Notes: generated by a model not told the origin, from the letters alone. A DNA stretch of 27,428 bases from DATACZ01 sp036258795 (GCA_036258795.1 DATACZ010000089.1:1-27428), one strand, 5' to 3'; positions 1 through 7,272 are shown, counted from the stretch's first letter. Made by a program: numbers and translations.

Positions 1-1
1 T

Positions 2-118
2 GATAAGGGCATGGATCTTGGCTACAGCTTTGATCTGGACCGGCTCCCCGTTCCTGTCGACGGCAACTCCGATGGGACCGCCGCTCCCGACATAGGGGCA
101 TACGAGTTTCGCCCCTGA
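2..118 (+). CDS. C-terminal end of a secreted parallel beta-helix type protein (partial)
   Basis: The frame is open from the left edge and ends in TGA after 38 codons. The residues end in PDIGAYEFRP, preceded by an Asp/Gly-rich stretch that includes DRLPVPVDGNSDGT. A terminal D-x-GAYE-[FY] signature is typical of choice-of-anchor Q or right-handed beta-helix secreted proteins, where it closes the last coil. Only the last coil is visible, so substrate and localisation are unknown, though the family is usually extracellular. The gene converges with the lipoprotein gene starting at 148, with only about 30 bases between them. Confidence 0.6.
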   Translation, partial: DKGMDLGYSFDLDRLPVPVDGNSDGTAAPDIGAYEFRP

Positions 119-147
119 AAGAGCTGTCCCGGCATCGTAACTGCGCG

Positions 148-861
148 TCAGCCGGCAGGTGGGTCCGGAAGGCTGGGTCTAAAGGTCGATACCACCTCCG
201 GGGCCGAAGGGGGCAAGGGCGACGGTGCAGGAACCGGCGGCAAGGCCACTGCTGAGGAGCCGTCGGACGATCTCTTTGAAGCCGCCGGCTTTTCCCTCTT
301 AGGACGAGAGATCGCTTCTTTGAACTGTGTGGATTGGTCCTCTAAGCCCTCGCCGGCTGACACCGCGGTCTCGGGCGGTGAGCCCCCGACGTCCTGGACG
401 GTCATCGCCACCGGCAAGCAACTCTGGCCAACCTCGAAGACCTTGCCCCTTATGTTCAAGATTCGCCCGCGAAGGCTCTCAGGAAAGCTCTCATGCCTGG
501 TCAAATCAGCCGGCTCGAAGCTTGTCGTGGCTGTATAGGACATGGCCACCACTCCGGGTGGGGTAAGGGAGCACTTCTTTGAGGTGGTTCGAGAAGACGA
601 CAGCTTCAGTCTTATTGAGCCGAGGCCGGGACTCCCCGGAATTTCGGCAATCGGTTCGGTAGTCTCGCCCTGACCGGTCTTGGATAGCTCTACAGCCCTT
701 CCTTCAGCTTGAAATTGGGTTGACTTGAGAGCAGGAGAACCATGGTCCCCGTCTGGCGCACCGCCACAACCGGCCATCACCGCGCAGGTGGCTACGGTCA
801 AAACTGACATCGCTGTCTTTCCTCGGATACGGCAATGCTTTGGGCCGCCCATGTTAGTCAC
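148..861 (-). CDS. proline-rich lipoprotein of unknown function
   Basis: I place the start at the GTG at 859-861 because GGAGGG lies 6 bases upstream of it. A TTG at 882 would put that ribosome site inside the coding region. The 237-aa product begins with a basic stretch, then a hydrophobic segment ending in the lipobox VMAGC, so it is probably lipidated and anchored on the outer face of the membrane. The mature part has a few Cys residues and no domain I recognise. The last 40 residues or so are a Pro/Ser/Ala-rich tail (ALPPVPAPSPLPPSAP) that could be a cell-wall spacer. It lies about 50 bases downstream of the LuxR-type regulator gene on the same strand and may be cotranscribed with it. Function unknown. 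Confidence 0.7.
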   Translation of the reverse strand: MTNMGGPKHCRIRGKTAMSVLTVATCAVMAGCGGAPDGDHGSPALKSTQFQAEGRAVELSKTGQGETTEPIAEIPGSPGLGSIRLKLSSSRTTSKKCSLTPPGVVAMSYTATTSFEPADLTRHESFPESLRGRILNIRGKVFEVGQSCLPVAMTVQDVGGSPPETAVSAGEGLEDQSTQFKEAISRPKREKPAASKRSSDGSSAVALPPVPAPSPLPPSAPEVVSTFRPSLPDPPAG

Positions 862-911
862 ATCAAGCCCTCCTTCTCTCAACGCTTGAGGTCATCACCA
901 CCGCAGGCCCG

Positions 912-1562
912 CTATTGGGGGTCAAAGTGAAGGAGGTTCAATTCAGATGCTGCTCTAACCAACTCTGCCCGGCTCTCCACATCCAATTTCCTCATGATGC
1001 GCGACCGGTATCCCTCTACAGTTCGCACGGCATACGAGAGGATGGCCGCCGCCTCAGCGTTGGTGTGACCGATGGCAAGGACCCGAAGAACCTCCTTTTC
1101 TCTGGGCGTGAGCTCGGGAACACCATTGCGAGACCTTCCGGCACGAGTGGCCTTCAGCAGTGCGGCCCCCAGGGATGGTTGGAGGTACTCCTGCCCCTTT
1201 GCGACTCGTCGCACGGCTTCAACCAATTCGACCGCCGGGCCTTTCTTCAGCACGTAGCCGCGAGCGCCCCTGGACAGGAACAGCCGCACGTCTTCAACGG
1301 CTTCCATCTGACTAAGCACGAGAACCTGCGAGCTCGGGTAGCGGCGTAGCAGGTCGGTAACCAAGTCGGCGCCTCGGGACCTATCGCCGGCCAGGAGAGG
1401 CTCCACAATGATGACGGTCGGATCGGCCGCCGATTGGAGCGCCTCATGCAGAGCGGCGGCTTCATGGATTATTTCCAAGTCCGGTTCACGCTCGAGCACC
1501 ATGCGTACGCCTTCCCGGACCAGAACCTCATTGTCTACGAGCAGAATGCGAATGCTCGCCAA
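912..1562 (-). CDS. LuxR/NarL-family response regulator with degenerate receiver
   Basis: This is a two-domain transcription factor of about 216 aa counted from the TTG at 1562. Residues 4-120 form a CheY-like receiver: LLVDNE carries the acidic pocket (D10), and the KKG lysine lies near residue 106. The expected phospho-acceptor Asp is replaced by Glu in VIIVEP (E54), so it may not be phosphorylated in the usual way. Residues 149-207 are a LuxR-type DNA-binding domain (LTPREKEVLRVLA, then a recognition helix around RTVEGYRSRIMRKL). The TTG has no nearby ribosome site. An in-frame CTG at 1611-1613 has an excellent one and may be the true start, adding 17 residues. It is divergent from the glycan operon at 1819, making it a natural candidate regulator of that operon, and it precedes the lipoprotein gene. 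Confidence 0.88.
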   Translation of the reverse strand: MASIRILLVDNEVLVREGVRMVLEREPDLEIIHEAAALHEALQSAADPTVIIVEPLLAGDRSRGADLVTDLLRRYPSSQVLVLSQMEAVEDVRLFLSRGARGYVLKKGPAVELVEAVRRVAKGQEYLQPSLGAALLKATRAGRSRNGVPELTPREKEVLRVLAIGHTNAEAAAILSYAVRTVEGYRSRIMRKLDVESRAELVRAASELNLLHFDPQ

Positions 1563-1610
1563 GCTGCTGCTATTCGTGTTGTCCTGCCGAAGCTGAGGCG
1601 CCGCAGACTC

Positions 1611-1629
1611 CAGGGATGCTTCCTCCTTC
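1611..1629 (-). promoter_or_regulatory. Strong Shine-Dalgarno site facing a CTG codon
   Basis: On the minus strand AGAAGGAGG is followed after 8 bases by CTG (1611-1613), in frame with the regulator gene. No ATG, GTG or TTG in any frame lies at a usable distance from this site, and the nearest in-frame TTG is about 59 bases away. This points to CTG initiation of the LuxR-type regulator. Confidence 0.5.
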
Positions 1630-1818
1630 TCACCTAGGCCCCGTCTCGTGGCTTGCTGCCAAGTGGATGGGGGGAGTTACGCAGTACAAGAGTACCAACA
1701 TATTCTGTGGGTTTCCCCATGCGGTACGCGTGGTTTTCCCCCTATCGGCAATTGGCGGCCCCTAAATACACTCACTTTCGCTGTAATTACCTGTAAGAAA
1801 AGTTAGCAAAAGGACTTA
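1630..1818. promoter_or_regulatory. Divergent regulatory region between the regulator and glycan operon
   Basis: This region separates the regulator (minus) from the glycan operon (plus). It holds GTAC-AAGA-GTAC followed by CA (1684-1697), a tandem pair of GGTTTCCCC-like boxes (1710-1718 and 1732-1741) and an ACGCGT core (1726-1731). The TTTCCCC/ACGCGT block and the octamer GAGTACCA recur upstream of flp. AAAAGGAC three bases before the ATG at 1819 is the ribosome site for the first glycosyltransferase. I cannot place -35/-10 boxes with confidence. Confidence 0.45.
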
Positions 1819-2703
1819 ATGGCCACGGAGGAGCTGGTCAATCAAGCAACGCACGATCAGCCTTCCGACACGGAGCTGGTTGCTTACAGCGTTGTTCCCG
1901 GGGCGCCAGCTCAGCCCAGTCCGGAACTCCCATCGATAAGCGTGGTCATACCAGCCAAGAATGAAGGGGGGAACGTTGAATGGGTCCTTCAGTCGATGCC
2001 GCGTTGGATCGACGAGGTAATTCTCGTGGACGGTAATTCGACTGACGGCACGGTCGAGGTCGCCAAGAGCCAGTGGCCTGATCTGGTGGTGGTCGGCCAG
2101 AAGAGCCCTGGCAAAGGTGCGGCTCTGCGGGAAGGGTTTGCCTCCGCGACCGGCGACATAGTCGTGATGATCGACGCCGACGGAAGTATGGATCCCGGCG
2201 AGATCGACAGGTACGTCAAGCCTTTGATCGAAGATGACTGCGACGTGGTCAAGGGGTCTCGTTGGCTGGCGGGAGGGGGCTCGCTCGACATCACGCCGTT
2301 CAGGAAATTCGGCAACCGGATGTTGCTTGCCATCGTGAACCGCCTGTTCGGGTCCCGTTTCACAGAGCTCTGCTACGGGTTCATGGCGTTCAAACGTAGC
2401 TGCGTTGAGCGTCTTGCGCTAACTGCCGACGGGTTCGAGATCGAGACCCAGATCGTCGTCAATGCCCTAAGAGCCGGGCTGCGGGTTGAGGAGGTGGCGA
2501 GCATGGAAGCCCCACGTCGCCATGGACGATCCCACCTGCGCCCCATCAGGGACGGCTTCCGCGTTCTGGCTACGGTGCTCCGAGCGCTCCCCAGGCCGGC
2601 GTCGAACCGCGATGAGGGGGGCTTGGGGCAAGGCAGCGGCTCAAGCGAGAGCCGCAGCTGGCGACAATCACCAGGGTTGGATGGGCTCGAGGGGCTCGAG
2701 TGA
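1819..2703 (+). CDS. GT2 glycosyltransferase, dolichol-phosphate-sugar synthase-like
   Basis: This 294-aa GT-A fold glycosyltransferase resembles DPM1/DpgS-type enzymes that load a sugar from a nucleotide donor onto a polyprenyl-phosphate carrier. The N-terminal 38 residues look disordered. The catalytic domain then shows VVIPAKNEGGNVEWVL (residues 42-57), VILVDGNSTDGT (67-78), the DAD metal-binding motif (119-121) and KGSRW (145-149), followed by a typical CYGFMAFKR region near 185. No membrane segments are evident, so it is probably cytoplasmic or membrane-associated. AAAAGGAC before the ATG supports the start. It is the first gene of the glycan operon and overlaps the next gene by four bases (GTGA). 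Donor sugar and acceptor cannot be read from the sequence. Confidence 0.87.
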   Translation: MATEELVNQATHDQPSDTELVAYSVVPGAPAQPSPELPSISVVIPAKNEGGNVEWVLQSMPRWIDEVILVDGNSTDGTVEVAKSQWPDLVVVGQKSPGKGAALREGFASATGDIVVMIDADGSMDPGEIDRYVKPLIEDDCDVVKGSRWLAGGGSLDITPFRKFGNRMLLAIVNRLFGSRFTELCYGFMAFKRSCVERLALTADGFEIETQIVVNALRAGLRVEEVASMEAPRRHGRSHLRPIRDGFRVLATVLRALPRPASNRDEGGLGQGSGSSESRSWRQSPGLDGLEGLE

Positions 2704-3713
2704 GCATCCAACCTCGTGGAGAGCTAGATCCGCCTGAGATATCGGCTGTGGTCTGCACTTACACCGGCGATCGCTGGAACCTCTTGGTTTCAGCGATATC
2801 GTCCCTGCAAAGACAGGAGTATCCGCTAAAAGAAATCATCGTCGTGGTCGACCACAACGAACCCCTTTTGAGACGCGTCCGGCAGGAGCTACCGGGGGTA
2901 GTGGCTATCGCCAACGAGGGAGAGCCCGGTCTTTCCGGTGCTCGTAACAGTGGCTGGGCTGCGGCAAACGGCTCCATTGTGGCTTCCTTGGACGACGACG
3001 CGGAGGCGGCTCCAGACTGGACTGCCCGGCTGTGCCGGGATTTCTCGGACCCTACGGTCGCCGGGGTGGGATGCTTCGTCACCCCGACTTGGGAAAAGCG
3101 TCAACCAGCGTGGTTCCCCCAGGAGTTCTACTGGGTGGTCGGCTGCACCTACAGGGGTGTCCCCACCGAGAAGCAGGTAATTCGCAATCCGATTGGGGCG
3201 GCCATGGCGCTTCGGCGGGAGGCTCTGGCGAACGTCGGCGGGTTCCGCTCGGAGCTCGGAAGGCTCAACAAGAATCCATTGGGCTGCGAGGAGACGGAGC
3301 TTTGCGTCCGTATTCGCCAGCAGGACCCCCAGTCGAGGTTCATTCAAGACCCTGAGGCTAAAGCGTCGCATCACGTTTCCGAGGATCGAACCACTTGGCG
3401 GTATTTTCGTTCCCGGTGCTTTGCCGAGGGGCTTTCAAAGGCGGCGGTTACCCGGAATGTTGGCTCGACCGACGCCCTGGCTGCCGAGAGAACATACGTC
3501 ACCAGAGTTCTTCCTTCCGGTATGTGGAACAGCCTGCTTACGGTGCTTAGCGGCGACCCGTGGGGGGTGGCGCGGGCAGGGGCCATAGTCGGCGGCTTCC
3601 TGTGGACCGTGGCGGGTTTTGTTATTGGTTCCATTGTCCCGAGTAGGGGAGCGAGCCACCTTCCGCGTCGGATTTTGTTCCGGGGAATTCGGCGCCTTGT
3701 CAAAGATCAGTAG
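2700..3713 (+). CDS. GT2 glycosyltransferase with C-terminal membrane anchor
   Basis: A 337-aa family 2 glycosyltransferase starting at a GTG that overlaps the preceding stop (GTGA), so it is probably translationally coupled. The GT-A domain has SAVVCTYTGDRW (residues 15-26), IIVVVDHNE (46-54), the donor-binding LSGARN (78-83), a DDD metal motif (98-100) and CEETEL (196-201) as the likely acceptor-side acidic motif. A hydrophobic segment near residues 291-312 may anchor it to the inner face of the membrane, with a basic tail after it. It sits between a DPM-like transferase and a flippase-GT fusion, so it probably adds a sugar to a lipid-linked glycan. The specific linkage is unknown. Confidence 0.87.
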   Translation: MSIQPRGELDPPEISAVVCTYTGDRWNLLVSAISSLQRQEYPLKEIIVVVDHNEPLLRRVRQELPGVVAIANEGEPGLSGARNSGWAAANGSIVASLDDDAEAAPDWTARLCRDFSDPTVAGVGCFVTPTWEKRQPAWFPQEFYWVVGCTYRGVPTEKQVIRNPIGAAMALRREALANVGGFRSELGRLNKNPLGCEETELCVRIRQQDPQSRFIQDPEAKASHHVSEDRTTWRYFRSRCFAEGLSKAAVTRNVGSTDALAAERTYVTRVLPSGMWNSLLTVLSGDPWGVARAGAIVGGFLWTVAGFVIGSIVPSRGASHLPRRILFRGIRRLVKDQ

Positions 3714-5928
3714 TCGGCCTGCAGGTCGGCTAACTGGAGTCGTTGGCCGGATCAAGAAGGACCTCGCGGATCCCCTGTTTCGTAACGCATATGCCCTGCT
3801 GATCAACGCGCTCTGCACCTCCCTGCTGGGGCTTGTTTACTGGATTTTGGCTGCTCGCTTTTACAGCCCGACCCTTGTAGGCGCATCGTCGGCTTTAATT
3901 GCCACTCTTCTGCTCGCTTCCACAGTGGCTCAGCTCAACCTGGGAGGAGCGCTGGCGCGCTTCTTGCCCAGAGCCGGTTGGGCCAGCCGGCGCCTTGTGT
4001 TGTCGGCCTATGCGGTGTGCGGCGCTCTGGCAATCGTGGTGGCACTTGGCGCGATGCCTTGGATCAGCAGGATGGCACACACCGTCGGCCTGGGGGGACC
4101 GGGGGGCCGGCTGTGGCTGGTAGCCGCGGTCGTGGTCTGGTGCATCTTTGCCCTTCAGGACCATACTTTGACGGGCCTTCGTGAGGCGATCTGGGTGCCG
4201 GCTGAAAACGCCCTATTCGGGCTCCTGAAAATCCTGTTGCTTACGACTCTGGCAGCCACCTTGCCGCGGTTGGGAATTCTTGCGTCCTGGACGATTCCCA
4301 TGGCGCTGATGCTCTTGCCGGTCAACATGCTGATCTTCGGCCGTTTCCTGCCCCGGCACATGCATCAGGGGATCGTGGCGGAATCGCTCGGCGCGAAAAA
4401 GATAGGGCACTTCGTTGCGCTTGATTACGCGGGTTCCCTGTTCAATCTGGCTTCCAGCCAGTTGCTTCCGGTACTCGTTGCGGCACGTATCGGTGCCGAA
4501 GCAAATGGCTACTTTTACATTGCCTGGGTGGTCATGACGACCCTGGACCTGGCCCTGGTCAGCGTTACTTCCTCTCTCACGGTTGAAGGGGCCCACGAGC
4601 AGGCGCGATTGCCGGAACTGACCTCGGCCCTGTTTCACCGCCTACTGGTCGGTGGAGCTCTTTTGGTGGCGGGGATCGTCATTGGAGCTCCATACGTCCT
4701 TTCCATCTTTGGCTCGGAGTACGCAAGCAACGCGTCAGGTTTGCTACGGCTTCTGGCTGTGGGCCTTTTGCCTAGGGCAGCCATCGTCCTATGGATGAGC
4801 ACGGCCAGAGTCCAAAACAAAATGGGGGAGATCGTTGCCGTCCAGGGGGCGCTGTCGGTAATCGTCCTTGGCTTGTCGGCCCTGCTGATGTCGCCCTTCA
4901 ACATAGCGGGCGTCGGGATCGCCTATCTGATTGGGCAAACTGCGCTTGCCCTGGCGCTCTCGCCTCGCCTCAGACGGCTGATGGCTCCGTTTAACCGAGC
5001 CAAAGCAATGCAGACCGAGGCGGCTGGGAACCAGTGGTCGACCGAGCCAGAGGTCTCCATGGATGACCTCGCGGTAGTGATTCCTGTGCGAAACGCCGAG
5101 GCGCTGATCGAAGACTGCCTGGCGTCGGTTGTTAGGTGTAAGCCGGCAGAGATCATTGTCGTCGATGGTCTTTCGACCGATTCCACCCTCGATATAGCCG
5201 GTCGATTTCCCGTCCGCATCATCTCTGATGGGGGATTCGGCCTTCCGGTGGCGCGCACTTTGGGGGCCCAAGCGGCTAAATCCCGTTGGGTGGCACTTGT
5301 CGATGCGGATCTAGTTGTCAATGAGGCGGACCTTGAGCAACTGCTTCGTGAGTTCGTCACCGGAGGTTACGTGGGGTTGCAGGCAGGACTGCGAAGCGTG
5401 TCGGGTAAGGGCTACTGGAGCCGGGCGCTCGCCAACCATCATCGTTATGGCTTCAGCCGGACATGGTTCGGCCTCGGGATGACAGTGTTCGAGCGAGAGC
5501 AGCTCTTGCAGCTCGGTTTCGATCGAGACTTTTTCTCAGGGGAGGATATTGAGCTGCGGTTGCGGCTAAAGGATTTGGGCGCCCGGACCGGTGTGTCACG
5601 AAAGACCGTGGCCGTTCACCGCTTCCAGGATGGCTTCATGTTCGCCAGGAGACAGTGGGTGGCGGATGGAACCGGCCTGGCCAGGGTCATCCGCAAGCGG
5701 GGCTTCCGCGCCTGGTGGTTGGTCGGCGTCCCTCTTGCCTCGGGGGTGTGGGGCATGATCGTAAGCCTCATCCGGTTGCAGCCTCAGTGGATTCCGTACT
5801 TCCTGTGCTATCTCGTCGCCAATTACGCCTCGATGATGAAGCAGCTTTGCCGGCCGGCGAAAGGATCATCTGTTGCGGCTGAAGCACATGCGCCATTTCC
5901 GGTCCCTTTGGACACGCATTCTCAGTAA
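3697..5928 (+). CDS. Polysaccharide flippase (Wzx/MATE-like) fused to a GT2 glycosyltransferase
   Basis: The product is about 743 aa. Residues 20-440 are a multi-pass membrane domain resembling oligosaccharide flippases of the MOP superfamily (RNAYALLINALCTSLLGLVY near the start, repeated hydrophobic helices). From about residue 455 there is a complete GT2 domain: LAVVIPVRNAEALI, EIIVVDGLSTDST, LVDADL (metal-binding DAD) and SGEDIELRLRL, then a further hydrophobic segment near the C-terminus. I chose the TTG at 3697 (17-base overlap with the previous gene, GGGGA upstream). A TTG at 3619 would overlap by 95 bases and add residues unlike a flippase N-terminus. An ATG at 5059 preceded by AGAGG could allow separate production of the GT2 half. 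It is likely to export the glycan made by the two upstream enzymes. The fusion is unusual. Confidence 0.85.
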   Translation: MSKISSRPAGRLTGVVGRIKKDLADPLFRNAYALLINALCTSLLGLVYWILAARFYSPTLVGASSALIATLLLASTVAQLNLGGALARFLPRAGWASRRLVLSAYAVCGALAIVVALGAMPWISRMAHTVGLGGPGGRLWLVAAVVVWCIFALQDHTLTGLREAIWVPAENALFGLLKILLLTTLAATLPRLGILASWTIPMALMLLPVNMLIFGRFLPRHMHQGIVAESLGAKKIGHFVALDYAGSLFNLASSQLLPVLVAARIGAEANGYFYIAWVVMTTLDLALVSVTSSLTVEGAHEQARLPELTSALFHRLLVGGALLVAGIVIGAPYVLSIFGSEYASNASGLLRLLAVGLLPRAAIVLWMSTARVQNKMGEIVAVQGALSVIVLGLSALLMSPFNIAGVGIAYLIGQTALALALSPRLRRLMAPFNRAKAMQTEAAGNQWSTEPEVSMDDLAVVIPVRNAEALIEDCLASVVRCKPAEIIVVDGLSTDSTLDIAGRFPVRIISDGGFGLPVARTLGAQAAKSRWVALVDADLVVNEADLEQLLREFVTGGYVGLQAGLRSVSGKGYWSRALANHHRYGFSRTWFGLGMTVFEREQLLQLGFDRDFFSGEDIELRLRLKDLGARTGVSRKTVAVHRFQDGFMFARRQWVADGTGLARVIRKRGFRAWWLVGVPLASGVWGMIVSLIRLQPQWIPYFLCYLVANYASMMKQLCRPAKGSSVAAEAHAPFPVPLDTHSQ

Positions 5929-6019
5929 GTAGTAGATAACTTTCCCGCGTGGGTGGGTGTCGTCCGTACTCGTCGGTTGGCCGTCCGTGCAACGGAAGTC
6001 TTTAGCTACCAACCCCCCA

Positions 6020-6060
6020 AACCAAGAGGCGCTCCGTTTGGAGCGGAGCGCCTCTTGGTT
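6020..6060. terminator. Bidirectional hairpin terminator, perfect 17-bp stem
   Basis: AACCAAGAGGCGCTCCG at 6020-6036 is the exact reverse complement of 6044-6060, with a 7-base loop. It lies between convergent genes ending at 5928 and 6097. Neither side has a clear T-run (the minus side continues into TGGGGGG), so it may be a U-less terminator or an mRNA 3'-end stabiliser. Confidence 0.7.
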
Positions 6061-6096
6061 GAAGCCGGATTGCATTCCGGCGGGTGAATCGGTCGG

Positions 6097-6588
6097 TTAC
6101 AGGCTAGGCAACCCGGGAACTCCAGGAAGGCCAGGAAGGCCCGGAAGGCCAGCGGTGGTCGTGCAGACACTGACGGTTACAGTCTGCCCCATCGCACCAA
6201 CCGCTATAGGCCCTATCGGGATGTTGATCGGTGCCCCGTTGGGAAGCTTGCCTGTCACACTGCCGCTCACCGTCACGCCTGTACTCCCCGTGGTGATGAC
6301 CAGCGCCAGCCCAGTCTGACCAGCGGGACATGTGCCCGGTGTGATTGTGGGTAGCGTCCCGGCATCCACGTCGACCCTGACTCTTACGTTGAGCAGGACC
6401 TCCGAAAGCGCCGGGGTGCTCTGGCAGTTACCGTCCACGCACACTTGAACCGGCACATTGGGTAGAGGAATCGGTCCCACGCTGGCCGATAAGGTCTTAG
6501 TGACCGCAAGCGCGTGACCGCTCATCGCGATCAGCATGACGGTCGCCGCGACCGAGGTCGCGAGGGAAAAGCGTCGAAGTTTTTTCAT
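6097..6588 (-). CDS. Small secreted protein with Gly-X-Pro C-terminal repeat
   Basis: The product is a 163-aa secreted protein. The start is fixed by AAAGGAG 6 bases before the ATG. A signal peptide (MKKLRRFSLATSVAATV onwards) ends near SGHALA-VTKT. The mature protein is rich in Val, Thr, Gly and Pro, with four Cys residues (in CVDGNC, TCPAG and VCTTT) and an extended beta-like character (ITTGSTGVTVSGSVTGKL). It ends in five Gly-X-Pro triplets (GLPGLPGLPGVPGLP). No LPXTG or lipobox is present, so it is probably released or trapped in the envelope or matrix. It has its own promoter and a long leader with strong stems. Family unrecognised. A structural or matrix role is inference. Confidence 0.78.
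   Translation of the reverse strand: MKKLRRFSLATSVAATVMLIAMSGHALAVTKTLSASVGPIPLPNVPVQVCVDGNCQSTPALSEVLLNVRVRVDVDAGTLPTITPGTCPAGQTGLALVITTGSTGVTVSGSVTGKLPNGAPINIPIGPIAVGAMGQTVTVSVCTTTAGLPGLPGLPGVPGLPSL
6106..6150 (-). repeat. Tandem 9-base units encoding five Gly-X-Pro triplets
   Basis: Five consecutive 9-base units encode GLP, GLP, GLP, GVP and GLP just before the stop codon. The first three units are nearly identical in DNA (GGCCTTCC[TG]), so the tract could vary in copy number by slippage. Any change would keep the frame. Confidence 0.7.
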
Positions 6589-6948
6589 CTGTTCTCCTTT
6601 TTAGTGCGAAGAGTCCGGACTCTGACGTCAGCGGGCTCAGGCCTCGCATGGGCACTTTGCCGAGGGAGGGGGCGACCCGTGCCCATGCGAAGCAGAGCTG
6701 TGCCATGGAGTGTATACACACTTTAGATGTGTAGACAAGAGGTTTCTTTCAAATCTGCTGAATCGATGAAGAACCTGGCGGAGAAAGGGATCTTCTCTAG
6801 GGCGGAATCGCCCGTGGAAACGGACTTGCATGTGGTACTTTACCTGTCGAAAGAGTGGTAACAGACGTATCGTGTATCGGTCCGGAGGTGAATGGGGGAG
6901 TGAAGCTTCCTGACCCACCTAACGGTATGCGGGCGAAAGGATGCAGGC
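6589..6948. promoter_or_regulatory. Divergent intergenic region: promoter, operator-like palindrome and structured leader
   Basis: This 360-base stretch separates the minus-strand secreted protein from the plus-strand HTH-like gene. On the minus strand, TTGTCT (6733-6738) and TATACA (6711-6716) with a 16-base spacer form a good sigma-70-type promoter, predicting a leader of about 110 bases. The -10 box lies inside the perfect palindrome GTGTATACAC (6710-6719). The leader holds a 12-bp stem (6644-6655 with 6679-6690) and a 14-base palindrome (6610-6623). In 6740-6948 on the plus side I see no confident promoter. Confidence 0.6.
6644..6690 (-). promoter_or_regulatory. Leader RNA stem-loop, 12-bp perfect stem
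   Basis: TCGCATGGGCAC (6644-6655) pairs perfectly with 6679-6690 around a 23-base loop that is C-rich on the transcribed strand. It lies in the predicted 5' untranslated region of the secreted-protein gene, downstream of its promoter. The palindrome AGAGTCCGGACTCT (6610-6623) follows, a few bases ahead of the ribosome site. Together they could control translation or message stability. Confidence 0.5.
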
Positions 6949-7242
6949 GTGGCTCGAGGTTGGCGGATGCCTCTTACCCCCGTGGAGCAAAGCCGCTTGC
7001 GGCTGGCCTTTCACCGCACCGGTCTCTCGGTGGAGGATCTGGCCAACGAGGCTGGGGTTAGCACCTTCCTGGTGGAAATGATGCTGGGCTTTCGGGAGTG
7101 GTCTGCCCGCGAGCTGCACCCTGCCGGCAGCCGGGGGACCGTCCTGAAGAGTCGATATCTGGCTCTTCTCCGAAACGCTGAGCGCTTTGGAAAGGCCTCT
7201 CGAGAAGAAGGCGGTTTCGGCGAAGCTGGAAGCATTGACTAA
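6949..7242 (+). CDS. Small helix-turn-helix-like protein
   Basis: The product is a 97-aa protein from a GTG with AAAGGA 7 bases upstream. An ATG at 6967 preceded by GAGGT is an alternative start that removes six residues. Residues 12-45 (SRLRLAFHRTGLSVEDLANE, then AGVSTFLVEMML) fit an XRE-like helix-turn-helix with the turn around EAGVS. The C-terminal 30 residues are charged and have no visible domain. It is probably a cytoplasmic DNA-binding protein. It is divergent from the secreted-protein gene, whose -10 box lies in a palindrome, and it lies 30 bases before the propeller gene. It may regulate either neighbour, but that is inference. Family membership is uncertain, and the short length leaves some doubt that it is a gene. 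Confidence 0.55.
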   Translation: MARGWRMPLTPVEQSRLRLAFHRTGLSVEDLANEAGVSTFLVEMMLGFREWSARELHPAGSRGTVLKSRYLALLRNAERFGKASREEGGFGEAGSID

Positions 7243-7272
7243 ACACTCCCACCTGGTCTACGCCCTCAGCTA

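Noticed and set aside
6845..6870. TGTCGA upstream of the HTH-like gene as a second ECF42 promoter
   Set aside because: No CGA/TC-type -10 box at 16-17 bases. The nearest CGTA is 15 bases away.
6855..7061. Alternative plus-strand frame over the HTH-like gene
   Set aside because: No recognisable motif, and GGAGGTGA near 6888 leads only to an ATG followed by three codons and a stop. The HTH-like frame is better.
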